Shown here: positions 27,199-34,334 of the stretch, piece by piece
How the letters are laid out: each line of letters begins with the position of its first letter
Position numbering within the stretch: position 1 is the stretch's first letter
Assembly (NCBI RefSeq): GCF_018918005.1
Contig: NZ_JAHLPR010000002.1
Coordinates: forward strand, 110,563 to 174,562
From: Paenibacillus sp. MSJ-34
GTDB taxonomy: Bacteria; Bacillota; Bacilli; Paenibacillales; Paenibacillaceae
DNA: 64,000 bases
Direction of reading: 5' to 3'
Program-made: the position numbers and the translations under genes
Notes under the pieces: model-generated
What the model was told of the DNA's origin: nothing
What the model saw: the letters and a program-made list of their open reading frames with translations, nothing else
Database searches by the model: none

Positions 27199-27465
27199 AT
27201 GGTGGAGAAACGAACTACGATCCGAAACGCGAACGGGTTGCATATGCGTCCGGCAACGGAATTCGTCGATTGTGCCTCCGCTTTTGCCAGCAAGATTTCA
27301 CTCGTGAAAGACGGTATTTCGGTTGATGCCAAAAGTATGGTCGGCGTCATTTCGCTGGCAATCGCATGCGGCGAGGAGATCGTGATTGAAGCGGAAGGAC
27401 CGGATGAGGAAGAGGCATTGGCCGCTTTGGAGCGGGTTCTCGGCGAAATGGAGGAGGACGCATGA
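27199..27465 (+). CDS. HPr-family phosphocarrier protein of the PTS locus
   Basis: 88 residues with the phosphorylated His15 in NGLHMRPATEF and the regulatory Ser46 in DAKSMVGVISLA at exactly the classical positions. Thus both PEP-dependent and HPr-kinase-dependent phosphorylation sites are kept. I chose the ATG at 27199 with GGTGGGGAG upstream rather than 27187. The stop overlaps the start of ptsP by 4 bp, so EI and this HPr are translationally coupled. It could be the only HPr of the genome or a dedicated paralogue; the window cannot tell. Confidence 0.9.
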   Translation: MVEKRTTIRNANGLHMRPATEFVDCASAFASKISLVKDGISVDAKSMVGVISLAIACGEEIVIEAEGPDEEEALAALERVLGEMEEDA

Positions 27466-29186
27466 ATACGATTCGCGGCATTGCGGCGGCGGAAGGCGTT
27501 GCGATCGGTACGGCTTGGGTACTTCCCCGCTCATACTGGGAAGACGATGAGGCGGCGCCTGCCATCGCGGCGGGAGAGCCGGAACAAGAAAGAGCGAGGC
27601 TATTGCAAGCGTTCGAGCAGGTGCGGCAGCAATTGGAAACGATCTATGCTCAGGCGCAGGCCAAGCTTGGCGACGACACCGCCAAAATGATTAAAGGCCA
27701 AATTCTAATGACGAAGGATCGCTCCTGGATTGAGGGCATGCTGCGCATCATCGACGAAGAAAGCGCGTCCGCAGCCGATGCGGCGAAGAGGAAAGTGGAC
27801 GAATTGATCGGCATGTTCGAGTCAATGGACAATGCATATATGCGGGAAAGGGCGAGCGATGTGCGCGATCTCGGCAATCGGCTGTTGACGGAGCTGCAAG
27901 GCGGCGATAGCGATGGCGTCGAGCGAACGAACGGCCCCGTCATATGGGTGGCGCGCGACTTGCCGCCTTCGCTCACCGTCGGAGCGAATCCGGACACGGT
28001 GCTGGCATGGGTGACGGAGACGGGGGGGCGAACGTCCCATTCGTCGATCCTTGCCCGAACGCTCGGCATTCCCGCCGTCGTAGGCGCCGGCGAACTGCGG
28101 GATCGGATTCAATCGGGACAGACGCTCATCGTGGACGGCAGCGCCGGAATCGTTCATATCGATCCCGCCCCGGAATTGCTGAGCGAATACGAGGAGAAAC
28201 GGCGCGCGTTGGAGGAAGCCGGCAGCCGGTTAGCCCGCTGGAAGGATAAGCCGACGGTTACGGCCGACGGCAAGAGCATCGTTCTGCAGGCCAATATCGG
28301 CCATCCGGACGAAGCGGCGGCGGCGTTGCGGCAAGGAGCCGAAGGGATCGGCCTGTTCCGCTCGGAATTTATCTTTATGCATCGCGACGATTTGCCGTCG
28401 GAAGAGGAGCAATTTGCCGCCTATGCCAAAGCCGCGGAGACGATGGCCGGAAAGCCGGTCACGATCCGCACCTTGGATATCGGCGGCGATAAAGATTTGC
28501 CTTATCTCCAAGTGCCGAAAGAACTGAATCCGTTTCTCGGCTATCGAGCGATACGGCTTTGTCTGGACCAGCCACAGTTGTTCCTAGCGCAGCTGCGGGC
28601 CATTATGCGCGCGAGCCATTACGGGCAAGTGCGGCTTATGCTGCCGATGGTCTGCGCGGCCGAAGAAATCCGGCAAACGCGGCAGCTTTTGCAGCAGGCG
28701 AGAGAGGAGCTTGACCGAGAAGGAATCCCTTACGACCTGCATATGAAAGTCGGCATCATGGCGGAAACGCCGGCTGCCGCCCTGCTGATGGACCAACTCG
28801 GCGCGATGGTGGACTTTGTCAGTATCGGCACGAACGATCTGGTGCAATATACGATGGCTTGCGACCGCATGAACGAATCGGTATCGCATCTTTACCAACC
28901 GTATCATCCGGCCGTTCTGCGCCAGATCGCCTATATTGCGGAGCAAGCACATCGCCATGGCATTACCGTTTCCCTATGCGGCGAATGGGGCAGCGAAGCG
29001 TCCGCTCTTCCGCTTCTGATCGGCCTGGGAGTCGATTCGATCAGCATGTCGGCTTCTTCTATACTCGGCATTAGAGAAAAGGCGGCTTCGCTGGATAGCG
29101 GGACTTGCGAGCAAATGGCCGCATCCGCCTTGCAATGCGCCGGCCAAGAGGAAGTGCTCTCTTTACTGCAGGAGCAATTCGCGTAA
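27462..29186 (+). CDS. ptsP: Phosphoenolpyruvate-protein phosphotransferase (PTS Enzyme I)
   Basis: 574 residues, normal for Enzyme I. N-terminal HPr-binding helical part, then the swivelling phosphohistidine domain with His193 in GGRTSHSSILARTLGIPAVVG, then the PEP-binding barrel: EGIGLFRSEFIF, MLPMV, GTNDLVQYTMACDR and the C-terminal LCGEWGSEA region with the catalytic Cys. It follows HPr with a 4-bp overlap. With HPr, IIB, IIC and the regulator's EIIA domain it completes a phosphorelay encoded in one run of genes. Confidence 0.95.
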   Translation: MNTIRGIAAAEGVAIGTAWVLPRSYWEDDEAAPAIAAGEPEQERARLLQAFEQVRQQLETIYAQAQAKLGDDTAKMIKGQILMTKDRSWIEGMLRIIDEESASAADAAKRKVDELIGMFESMDNAYMRERASDVRDLGNRLLTELQGGDSDGVERTNGPVIWVARDLPPSLTVGANPDTVLAWVTETGGRTSHSSILARTLGIPAVVGAGELRDRIQSGQTLIVDGSAGIVHIDPAPELLSEYEEKRRALEEAGSRLARWKDKPTVTADGKSIVLQANIGHPDEAAAALRQGAEGIGLFRSEFIFMHRDDLPSEEEQFAAYAKAAETMAGKPVTIRTLDIGGDKDLPYLQVPKELNPFLGYRAIRLCLDQPQLFLAQLRAIMRASHYGQVRLMLPMVCAAEEIRQTRQLLQQAREELDREGIPYDLHMKVGIMAETPAAALLMDQLGAMVDFVSIGTNDLVQYTMACDRMNESVSHLYQPYHPAVLRQIAYIAEQAHRHGITVSLCGEWGSEASALPLLIGLGVDSISMSASSILGIREKAASLDSGTCEQMAASALQCAGQEEVLSLLQEQFA

Positions 29187-29197
29187 TAGAATAGGAA

Positions 29198-29229
29198 GCG
29201 CCCTTCCCGATCGGATTCGGGAGGGGCGC
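29198..29229. terminator. Bidirectional terminator between ptsP and the HTH-kinase gene
   Basis: GCGCCCTTCCCGA (29198-29210) pairs with TCGGGAGGGGCGC (29217-29229), one mismatch, in the 46-bp gap between two convergent genes. Strong stem; T-tracts on either side are poor. Confidence 0.6.
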
Positions 29230-29232
29230 CGC

Positions 29233-30336
29233 TTATTTGGGGCCGGCCTGCGAAACGATAGCATCAAGCAAATCGGAATGCAGCTTAGGCGACACGGATT
29301 GGTCGCTTTGCAGGGCGATCGAGGAAGCCGCAAGGCCTAGTCGGCACGCTTGCTGCATCGTTTCGCCCCGGACGATTCCGAATAAATAACCGGCGGAGAA
29401 AGCGTCGCCCGCGCCCGTCACGTCCACGATCTCGGTCGACATGGACGGCAATGTCCGCTCTTCTTCTTCGGACGAATAGAACAACCCTTCGGCGCCCATC
29501 GTAATGATCACATTGCGGGCGCCTTTTTCTTTGATGATGCGTGCGGCGGCGCGGCAGTCGTCCGCCGTTTCGACGTTCATGCCGGCAAGCAATCCGGCTT
29601 CGCGGCGATTCGGGAATATGCAATGAACGCCATCCAGCCTCTCCGGAAGCTTCTGCGCATCCGGCAACGAGACCGGGTCCACATAGAGCGGAATATTCTC
29701 GTCCCGGCAACGTTCAATAACGTAAGTCAGGCATTCCGCGGATACGTTGGAATCGAGGAAGACGGCTTGGGAGGATGCGATCAGCGACCAGCGTTCGGCC
29801 AGCACGGCGCTCGTCAACCGATCCAAAATATCGTAATTGGCCATGGCGATGAACATTTCTCCCGTCGCGTCCAGCAATGTCGTATAAGTGCCCGTCCGCT
29901 CGTCCGGCATGACGCTCACCTGGCTGACATCGACGCCGGCCCGCCGCGTCTCCTCCAATAGAAGCGTTCCTTCCTTATCGTTGCCGACACAGGACACGAG
30001 CGTCGCATGAAGTCCGAGCCGCGCCAAGTTTTCGGCGACATTCCGCGCCACGCCTCCGCATGATTCGCTGAAATGCACCGGATTGGCCGTACCGGTTATA
30101 ATTTTTTGCCTGCTGTAGGCTTTGCGGTCGAAGTTGGATGTGCCGATGCATGTAATGATCGCATCTTCATGCAAAATATATGCGCGCCCCTTGATGACAC
30201 CTTTTTTCGTCAGATTGGAAATGTATCCTGCGATCGCCGGACGGGACAAACCGACTTTATCGGCCAGCTCCTGCTGCGATATGTACGGATTCAGCCTGAT
30301 ATAGTGCAAAATTTGTTGCTCCTTGTTTTTTTCCAT
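29233..30336 (-). CDS. PfkB-family kinase with N-terminal HTH (pseudouridine kinase paralogue)
   Basis: 367 residues. The first ~60 residues are a winged-helix domain ([31 protein letters not shown]); the rest is a PfkB/ribokinase fold with [26 protein letters not shown] and the catalytic anion-hole motif [12 protein letters not shown]. It is very similar (by eye about four residues in five identical) to the kinase at 36796, which is fused into an operon with psuG, so pseudouridine or a related nucleoside is the likely substrate. I chose ATG 30336, since AGGGATGGTG precedes it exactly as in the paralogue. No psuG lies beside this copy. A perfect 18-bp palindrome overlaps its -10 box, suggesting it represses itself. 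Confidence 0.85.
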   Translation of the reverse strand: MEKNKEQQILHYIRLNPYISQQELADKVGLSRPAIAGYISNLTKKGVIKGRAYILHEDAIITCIGTSNFDRKAYSRQKIITGTANPVHFSESCGGVARNVAENLARLGLHATLVSCVGNDKEGTLLLEETRRAGVDVSQVSVMPDERTGTYTTLLDATGEMFIAMANYDILDRLTSAVLAERWSLIASSQAVFLDSNVSAECLTYVIERCRDENIPLYVDPVSLPDAQKLPERLDGVHCIFPNRREAGLLAGMNVETADDCRAAARIIKEKGARNVIITMGAEGLFYSSEEEERTLPSMSTEIVDVTGAGDAFSAGYLFGIVRGETMQQACRLGLAASSIALQSDQSVSPKLHSDLLDAIVSQAGPK

Positions 30337-30360
30337 CGAGGTCACCATCCCTTTCATTTC

Positions 30361-30380
30361 ATTATAAACATATGTTTATA
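30361..30380 (-). promoter_or_regulatory. Operator and -10 box of the 29.2-kb HTH-kinase gene
   Basis: TATAAACATATGTTTATA (30363-30380) is a perfect 18-bp palindrome. On the minus strand a TATAAT -10 box (30361-30366) overlaps it, about 25 bp before the coding start. The same AAACATATGTTT core occurs in front of the paralogous kinase at 37946. Confidence 0.65.
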
Positions 30381-30423
30381 TAAAATAAAAACGGTACATG
30401 GCGATCCTGTTGACGAAATTTCT

Positions 30424-31392
30424 TCACCAGCCTCTCTCGTGAAGCTTAACATCCAATTCTTTGGCCGCTTCCAGCAATAAATCTTCGCAGAAATAATATT
30501 CCTTTTTATAAACGATAGAGCAGTCTAGCGTTTCCAAATAAATTACGCTCTTTAACTGCCACCCTTGGTTCGTATCGATCAAGACGATCACAACCGGGCG
30601 ATCCCATAGCATCCGAAAGAAAGCCTTTAATGCTCCGGACCAATGCAAAAACGTATCGCGGACGGAGTATTTCTTGATCGTTTCCCTGCCGAATTCCTGT
30701 CCGACGTGAACGATATCGTTATAGGCGTATTCGCTGAATAGTGCGGCCATCGCTTCCGGATCGCGCTTATGGAACGCGTCGATAATCGAATCGATTACTT
30801 TCCGGTCCGGCATCGGATATTCTCTTTCCAAGACGCTTCGGCTTTCCCTGTTCTTTTCATCGTTTGTTTGCATGGATCGCAAGTTTTTTCTTGCCCGGTG
30901 CAGCAAGGATTTCATCGCTCCTTCCGTCGTTGCAAGCATATCCGCCGTTTCCTTAGCGGTAAAATGAAACACCTCCGCCAATAAAATAGCCGCGGCTTGT
31001 TTGGGGGACAATCTATGTACCAATAACTCGATCGATTCGTAAATTTCAAAATCCGATATATGTCCGGAGCGATTGGAATCATCCCATTCTTCATCATAGG
31101 ATGACAACTCGAATCGGTTGTCTCTGCGGCACTGATTGATCCACGTATTTGTCGCGATGCGAAACAGATAGCTCTTCGGAAATACCGGCTGCCAAATCTG
31201 ACCTAACGAGGCCAACGCTTTGAGCAGCGTTTCTTGAACCAAATCTTCCGCATCCCATGGCGAACCGGTTAATTTGCGGCAATACCTCCACAGATCCGAC
31301 CGATAAGGCGCAACCGTCTCTAGAAATCTCTTTTTTAAATTCCACGCTTCTTGTTCCAAACTTTGAAGATCCGCTTCCGTATGCTGTTCCAT
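30424..31392 (-). CDS. ECF-type RNA polymerase sigma factor with C-terminal NTF2/SnoaL-like domain
   Basis: 322 residues. Region 2 is seen in DLWRYCRKLTGSPWDAEDLVQETLLKAL and region 4 in LSPKQAAAILLAEVFHFTAKETADMLATTEGAMKSLLHRARKNL. After residue ~190 there is an extra ~130-residue domain (DRKVIDSIIDAFHKRDPEAMAALFSEYAYNDIVHVG) with the look of a SnoaL/NTF2 fold, as in ECF41-like and SigJ-like factors, where the extension controls activity in place of an anti-sigma factor. I chose ATG 31392 with GAGGAGGAA upstream; a long in-frame extension to 31494 has no ribosome binding site. No carboxymuconolactone-decarboxylase partner gene is adjacent, unlike typical ECF41 loci. Confidence 0.85.
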   Translation of the reverse strand: MEQHTEADLQSLEQEAWNLKKRFLETVAPYRSDLWRYCRKLTGSPWDAEDLVQETLLKALASLGQIWQPVFPKSYLFRIATNTWINQCRRDNRFELSSYDEEWDDSNRSGHISDFEIYESIELLVHRLSPKQAAAILLAEVFHFTAKETADMLATTEGAMKSLLHRARKNLRSMQTNDEKNRESRSVLEREYPMPDRKVIDSIIDAFHKRDPEAMAALFSEYAYNDIVHVGQEFGRETIKKYSVRDTFLHWSGALKAFFRMLWDRPVVIVLIDTNQGWQLKSVIYLETLDCSIVYKKEYYFCEDLLLEAAKELDVKLHERGW

Positions 31393-31602
31393 TCGTATTC
31401 CTCCTCGTATAGTCTCTATTATATTAGACAATGAAGCGGTTCGATTCGATGCGGGGGGCGTAAAATTTTTTCGATCGATTCCATGCGGGCCCATTCCGGA
31501 AACATGATTAGACTAATGCCTGCGTATAATTTTGACCGTTTTTTGATCAAATTTCGAAAATTGTATGAACAAATTCGGATACATGTGGTATAGTATAGAT
31601 AA

Positions 31603-31614
31603 GTAAGCACTTAC
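31603..31614. promoter_or_regulatory. GTAAG-CA-CTTAC dyad before a small membrane-protein gene
   Basis: GTAAGCACTTAC has perfect 5-bp arms around two central bases, 21 bp before the ATG at 31636. The identical 12-mer occurs at 54579, also about 21 bp before the start of a gene; read in the right direction the match extends to TTGTAAG..CTTACTT. Confidence 0.45.
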
Positions 31615-31635
31615 AACAGTACGGGAGTGTTCGAG

Positions 31636-31917
31636 ATGACGACAAAGACAGTATCCGTAAGCGGAGTGAAAGGCGGCAATGAAGGAAGCGCCCGGAGTTT
31701 GGTCAAAGCGATGACTTGGATGGCTTGGGCCGTATTCGGCATAGGCTTGCTGCTATGCCTGTTCAATTTATATCATTTCAGCGATCAAAATACGGGCCTG
31801 ATGGTCGGCCTCGGATTTCTGGTCGGCAGCGTTCATATTTACGTCATCGGCACGGCGATGGGGCTGGTGCACGAACGGATGAATCGAGATCGAGAGAACG
31901 AGCGAAGCGAATCGTAA
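31636..31917 (+). CDS. Small two-helix membrane protein, unknown function
   Basis: 93 residues. After a short polar N-terminus there are two hydrophobic segments, MTWMAWAVFGIGLLLCLFNLY and MVGLGFLVGSVHIYVIGTAM, and a charged C-terminal tail (MNRDRENERSES). I do not recognise a family. Start ATG 31636 with CGGGAGTG upstream (a GTG at 31627 overlaps that site). It stands alone, divergent from the sigma-factor gene, with a terminator downstream, so it looks like a real expressed gene; a link to the sigma factor is only positional. Confidence 0.65.
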   Translation: MTTKTVSVSGVKGGNEGSARSLVKAMTWMAWAVFGIGLLLCLFNLYHFSDQNTGLMVGLGFLVGSVHIYVIGTAMGLVHERMNRDRENERSES

Positions 31918-31965
31918 GACGGAAGGGCGCGTACGGCGAGCCGTATAAGTCTCGTCTAGCATATC

Positions 31966-32002
31966 GTCCCTTGGCCGCATGATGGCCAGGGGGCGATTTT
32001 TG
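31966..32002 (+). terminator. Intrinsic terminator of the small membrane-protein gene
   Basis: GTCCCTTGGCC (31966-31976) pairs with GGCCAGGGGGC (31984-31994), then GATTTTTGTTT. 48 bp after the stop codon. Confidence 0.75.
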
Positions 32003-32058
32003 TTTGTTCTAAGCCGCTTGATCGCGAGAAACGGGAAAGCGACTGCGGTAAGCGATTT

Positions 32059-32240
32059 GGCGGATACAGCTTCCGTTAAATTGGCTAGATGAGCGTTTTT
32101 TCGATGATTGGCGGACACACGATCCGCAATTTGACCCGGAACAGGCCCGAAAAGACGATTTGTCACAGATAACGGAAGCTCTGTCCTCCAGCATGCGGAA
32201 AAAGGGGCTTTTTCGCCAAATAAGGGATCCACTGTCCGCT
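32059..32240. repeat. Four-copy inverted array of a ~21-nt intergenic motif (array 1)
   Basis: Four copies of one motif fill most of the 31918-32286 gene-free gap. On the minus strand at 32059-32079 and 32110-32130, on the plus strand at 32169-32189 and 32220-32240. Read in their own direction they begin ATAA/TTAA/ATTG, carry GGA near position 6 and end TGTCCGCC or close (e.g. TGTCCGC, TGTCCTC, TATCCGC). Steps are 51, 59 and 51 bp, so the array is symmetric about ~32150. The 30-bp interiors of the two pairs also match when one is reversed (TTGGC...CG/CC-TTTTT-CG). The same arrangement recurs at 45773-45955. No open frame or transposase is associated. Confidence 0.7.
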
Positions 32241-32241
32241 A

Positions 32242-32276
32242 TAAAAACTGCCCAGAGAATTGCGATCTCCAGGCAG
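32242..32276 (-). terminator. Terminator of the leftward nucleoside-uptake operon
   Basis: On the minus strand CTGCCTGGAGA and TCTCTGGGCAG form an 11-bp stem with two mismatches, followed by TTTTTAT. It lies 10 bp after the last permease gene and directly abuts the repeat array. Confidence 0.8.
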
Positions 32277-32286
32277 CGCCGCTAAC

Positions 32287-33252
32287 TTAACGTTTGTTCG
32301 GGTCGTAAGGCTCGCCGAGCGCAGCGGGCGGATAAGCGCGGCCGATCGCCCCGACCAAGATGAGAATCGTTAAAATATAAGGAAGCATATAGATAAACTC
32401 CCGCGGGATATCGTTCGCCCACGGATACAACTGCACAATATTCCCGAGCGCCTGCGAAAATCCGAAGAACAGCGTAGCCACCAACGCTCCGAACGGATTC
32501 CACTTGCCGAAAATCATGGCCGCGAGCGCAATATATCCTTGCCCGGTAATCGTATTATGGGAGAAATTGCTGGTCGTCGTCAACACGATCGTCGCTCCTC
32601 CGAGTCCCGCCAGAGCGCCGCTTAACATGACGGCCATATACCGCATACGAGACACTTTGACGCCGACGGTATCCGCCGCGCTGGGGTGCTCGCCGACGGC
32701 CCGCAAGCGCAGACCGAACGGAGTTTTAAACAATACGTAATAGATTGCAACGACAAGAATGAGTGCCAGAAAAGTGGTCGGATAGGCGACGAATATTCCG
32801 TTTCCGATAATCGGGAGCGAGGAAAGGAAAGGAATTTCGATTTTGCCGAATACCACCTTCAATGTGTCTGTCGTTCCCGATCCGTCGAACAACAGCTTGA
32901 CCAAATAGACGGCCAATCCCGCCGCCAAAAAGTTTACGACCACGCCGCTAACGATTTGATTCGCCTTGAATGAAACGGAGGCGACCGCATGGATGCACGA
33001 GAATGCCGCGGAAGCGATCATGGCGGCGATCATGCCGATCCAGAGGGAACTCGCCCCCATTCCGAGCTTTGTTTGCATATAAAAGGCGGTTATCGCCGCG
33101 GTAAAAGCCCCGATCGTCATAAGTCCTTCCAAACCGATATTGATGACTCCGGATTTCTCGGAAACGATTCCGCCCATGGAAGTAAAGATTAACGCGGTGG
33201 CGTATACAAGGGTAATGTTGATAATGTTACCGATGACGTCCATTGCATCCAT
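32287..33252 (-). CDS. Nucleoside-type ABC transporter permease (NupQ-like)
   Basis: 321 residues with about eight to ten hydrophobic helices. Typical BMP-family importer permease: FTSMGGIVSEKSGVINIGLEGLMTIGAF near the N-terminus and GEHPSAADTVGVKVSRMRYMAVMLSGALAGLGGA in the middle, where the conserved Gly/Glu-rich cytoplasmic loop docks on the ATPase. It is the last gene of the leftward operon, 1 bp after the second permease. The family imports purine and pyrimidine nucleosides; the operon's enzymes point to pseudouridine here. Confidence 0.9.
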   Translation of the reverse strand: MDAMDVIGNIINITLVYATALIFTSMGGIVSEKSGVINIGLEGLMTIGAFTAAITAFYMQTKLGMGASSLWIGMIAAMIASAAFSCIHAVASVSFKANQIVSGVVVNFLAAGLAVYLVKLLFDGSGTTDTLKVVFGKIEIPFLSSLPIIGNGIFVAYPTTFLALILVVAIYYVLFKTPFGLRLRAVGEHPSAADTVGVKVSRMRYMAVMLSGALAGLGGATIVLTTTSNFSHNTITGQGYIALAAMIFGKWNPFGALVATLFFGFSQALGNIVQLYPWANDIPREFIYMLPYILTILILVGAIGRAYPPAALGEPYDPNKR

Positions 33253-33253
33253 C

Positions 33254-34330
33254 TTACATCACCTTCTTCCCGGTACCTTTTGGATAAAACCGTTTCAGAA
33301 CGAAACGTATCATGCCTTGCGTAGCGACGAAGAAAATAATCGAACCGATCACGACGCGAATAATTTCAGGAGGCGCATCCGTTCCGAAACTCATCCCCGC
33401 CGCTCCGTACGTGAGCGATCCGAGCAGGAAGGCGGCGAGGACGACGCCAATCGGATTGCTCATGCCGAGCAGCGCTACCGCGATGCCGTCAATGCCGTAA
33501 CCGGGGAAGGCGGTCGCGACGGGCTGATAATGAAATACGCCGAGAACCTCGAACGCTCCCGCCAAACCGGCGAACATGCCGCTAAGGAACATAGCGCTCA
33601 CGATGCTTTTGCTAATATTCATGCCGGCATATTTGGCTGCTTCGGCATTATGGCCGATCGCCCGAAATTCGTAGCCTTGCTTCATTTTCCACATCACCAA
33701 GTAATAGATCAGGACGCATCCGAACGACAGCAGCATGCCCCAGTGGATGCGCGCGTTATCGAACAAAGGGAGCAGAGGGGCGATCGTAACGGATGCGGAG
33801 TCATGGATCGTTTGCGAACGTTGCTGGCCTGCTTCGATTAGGAACGCTCCGATCAAATAGTTGGCAAGGAACATGGCGATCCAGTTCAACATGATCGTCG
33901 TAATGACTTCGTTAACCCCGCGCTTCGCTTTAAAAAACCCGGCAATGGCCGCCCACAGGCCGCCGAACAGCGCTCCGGCGATTACGGCAAGGGGAGCGTG
34001 GATGAACCATGGAAGCGACAGCTTGATTCCTACGATCGTTGCCCCCGTCATGCCCATAATAAATTGCCCTTCGCCGCCTACATTGAACAGTCCGGACCGG
34101 AACGCGAAGGCGACGGCCAGACCGGTAAGAATAAGCGGGCTGATCTGCCGCAAAGTTTCGCCCAAATCATACATATTGCCGAACACTTTGGCGAACAGGT
34201 AAGAATAGGCGACGATCGGATTGTATCCGCCCATCAGCATAATGACCGCGCCGCAGAGCAAACCTAGAAAAATAGAAACGAATGAAATAATAAGCGAGTC
34301 TCCTTGCAACCATGTCGCCAATTTGCGCAT
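33254..34330 (-). CDS. Nucleoside-type ABC transporter permease (NupP-like)
   Basis: 358 residues. Membrane subunit of the same importer as the 32287 gene. Typical segments: AFAFRSGLFNVGGEGQFIMGM, RGVNEVITTIMLNWIAMFLANYLIG and FRAIGHNAEAAKYAGMNISK. It lies 4 bp after the ATPase gene. Function follows from family and from the order ATPase-permease-permease that nup-type importers share. Confidence 0.9.
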   Translation of the reverse strand: MRKLATWLQGDSLIISFVSIFLGLLCGAVIMLMGGYNPIVAYSYLFAKVFGNMYDLGETLRQISPLILTGLAVAFAFRSGLFNVGGEGQFIMGMTGATIVGIKLSLPWFIHAPLAVIAGALFGGLWAAIAGFFKAKRGVNEVITTIMLNWIAMFLANYLIGAFLIEAGQQRSQTIHDSASVTIAPLLPLFDNARIHWGMLLSFGCVLIYYLVMWKMKQGYEFRAIGHNAEAAKYAGMNISKSIVSAMFLSGMFAGLAGAFEVLGVFHYQPVATAFPGYGIDGIAVALLGMSNPIGVVLAAFLLGSLTYGAAGMSFGTDAPPEIIRVVIGSIIFFVATQGMIRFVLKRFYPKGTGKKVM

Positions 34331-34334
34331 CGTA

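Noticed and set aside
29233..30336. Functional link between the second HTH-kinase and the neighbouring PTS locus
   Set aside because: The genes are convergent with a terminator between them; nothing in sequence ties the kinase to the PTS substrate.
32059..32240. CRISPR array
   Set aside because: Copies are in both orientations, diverged from one another, only four in number, and no cas genes are present.
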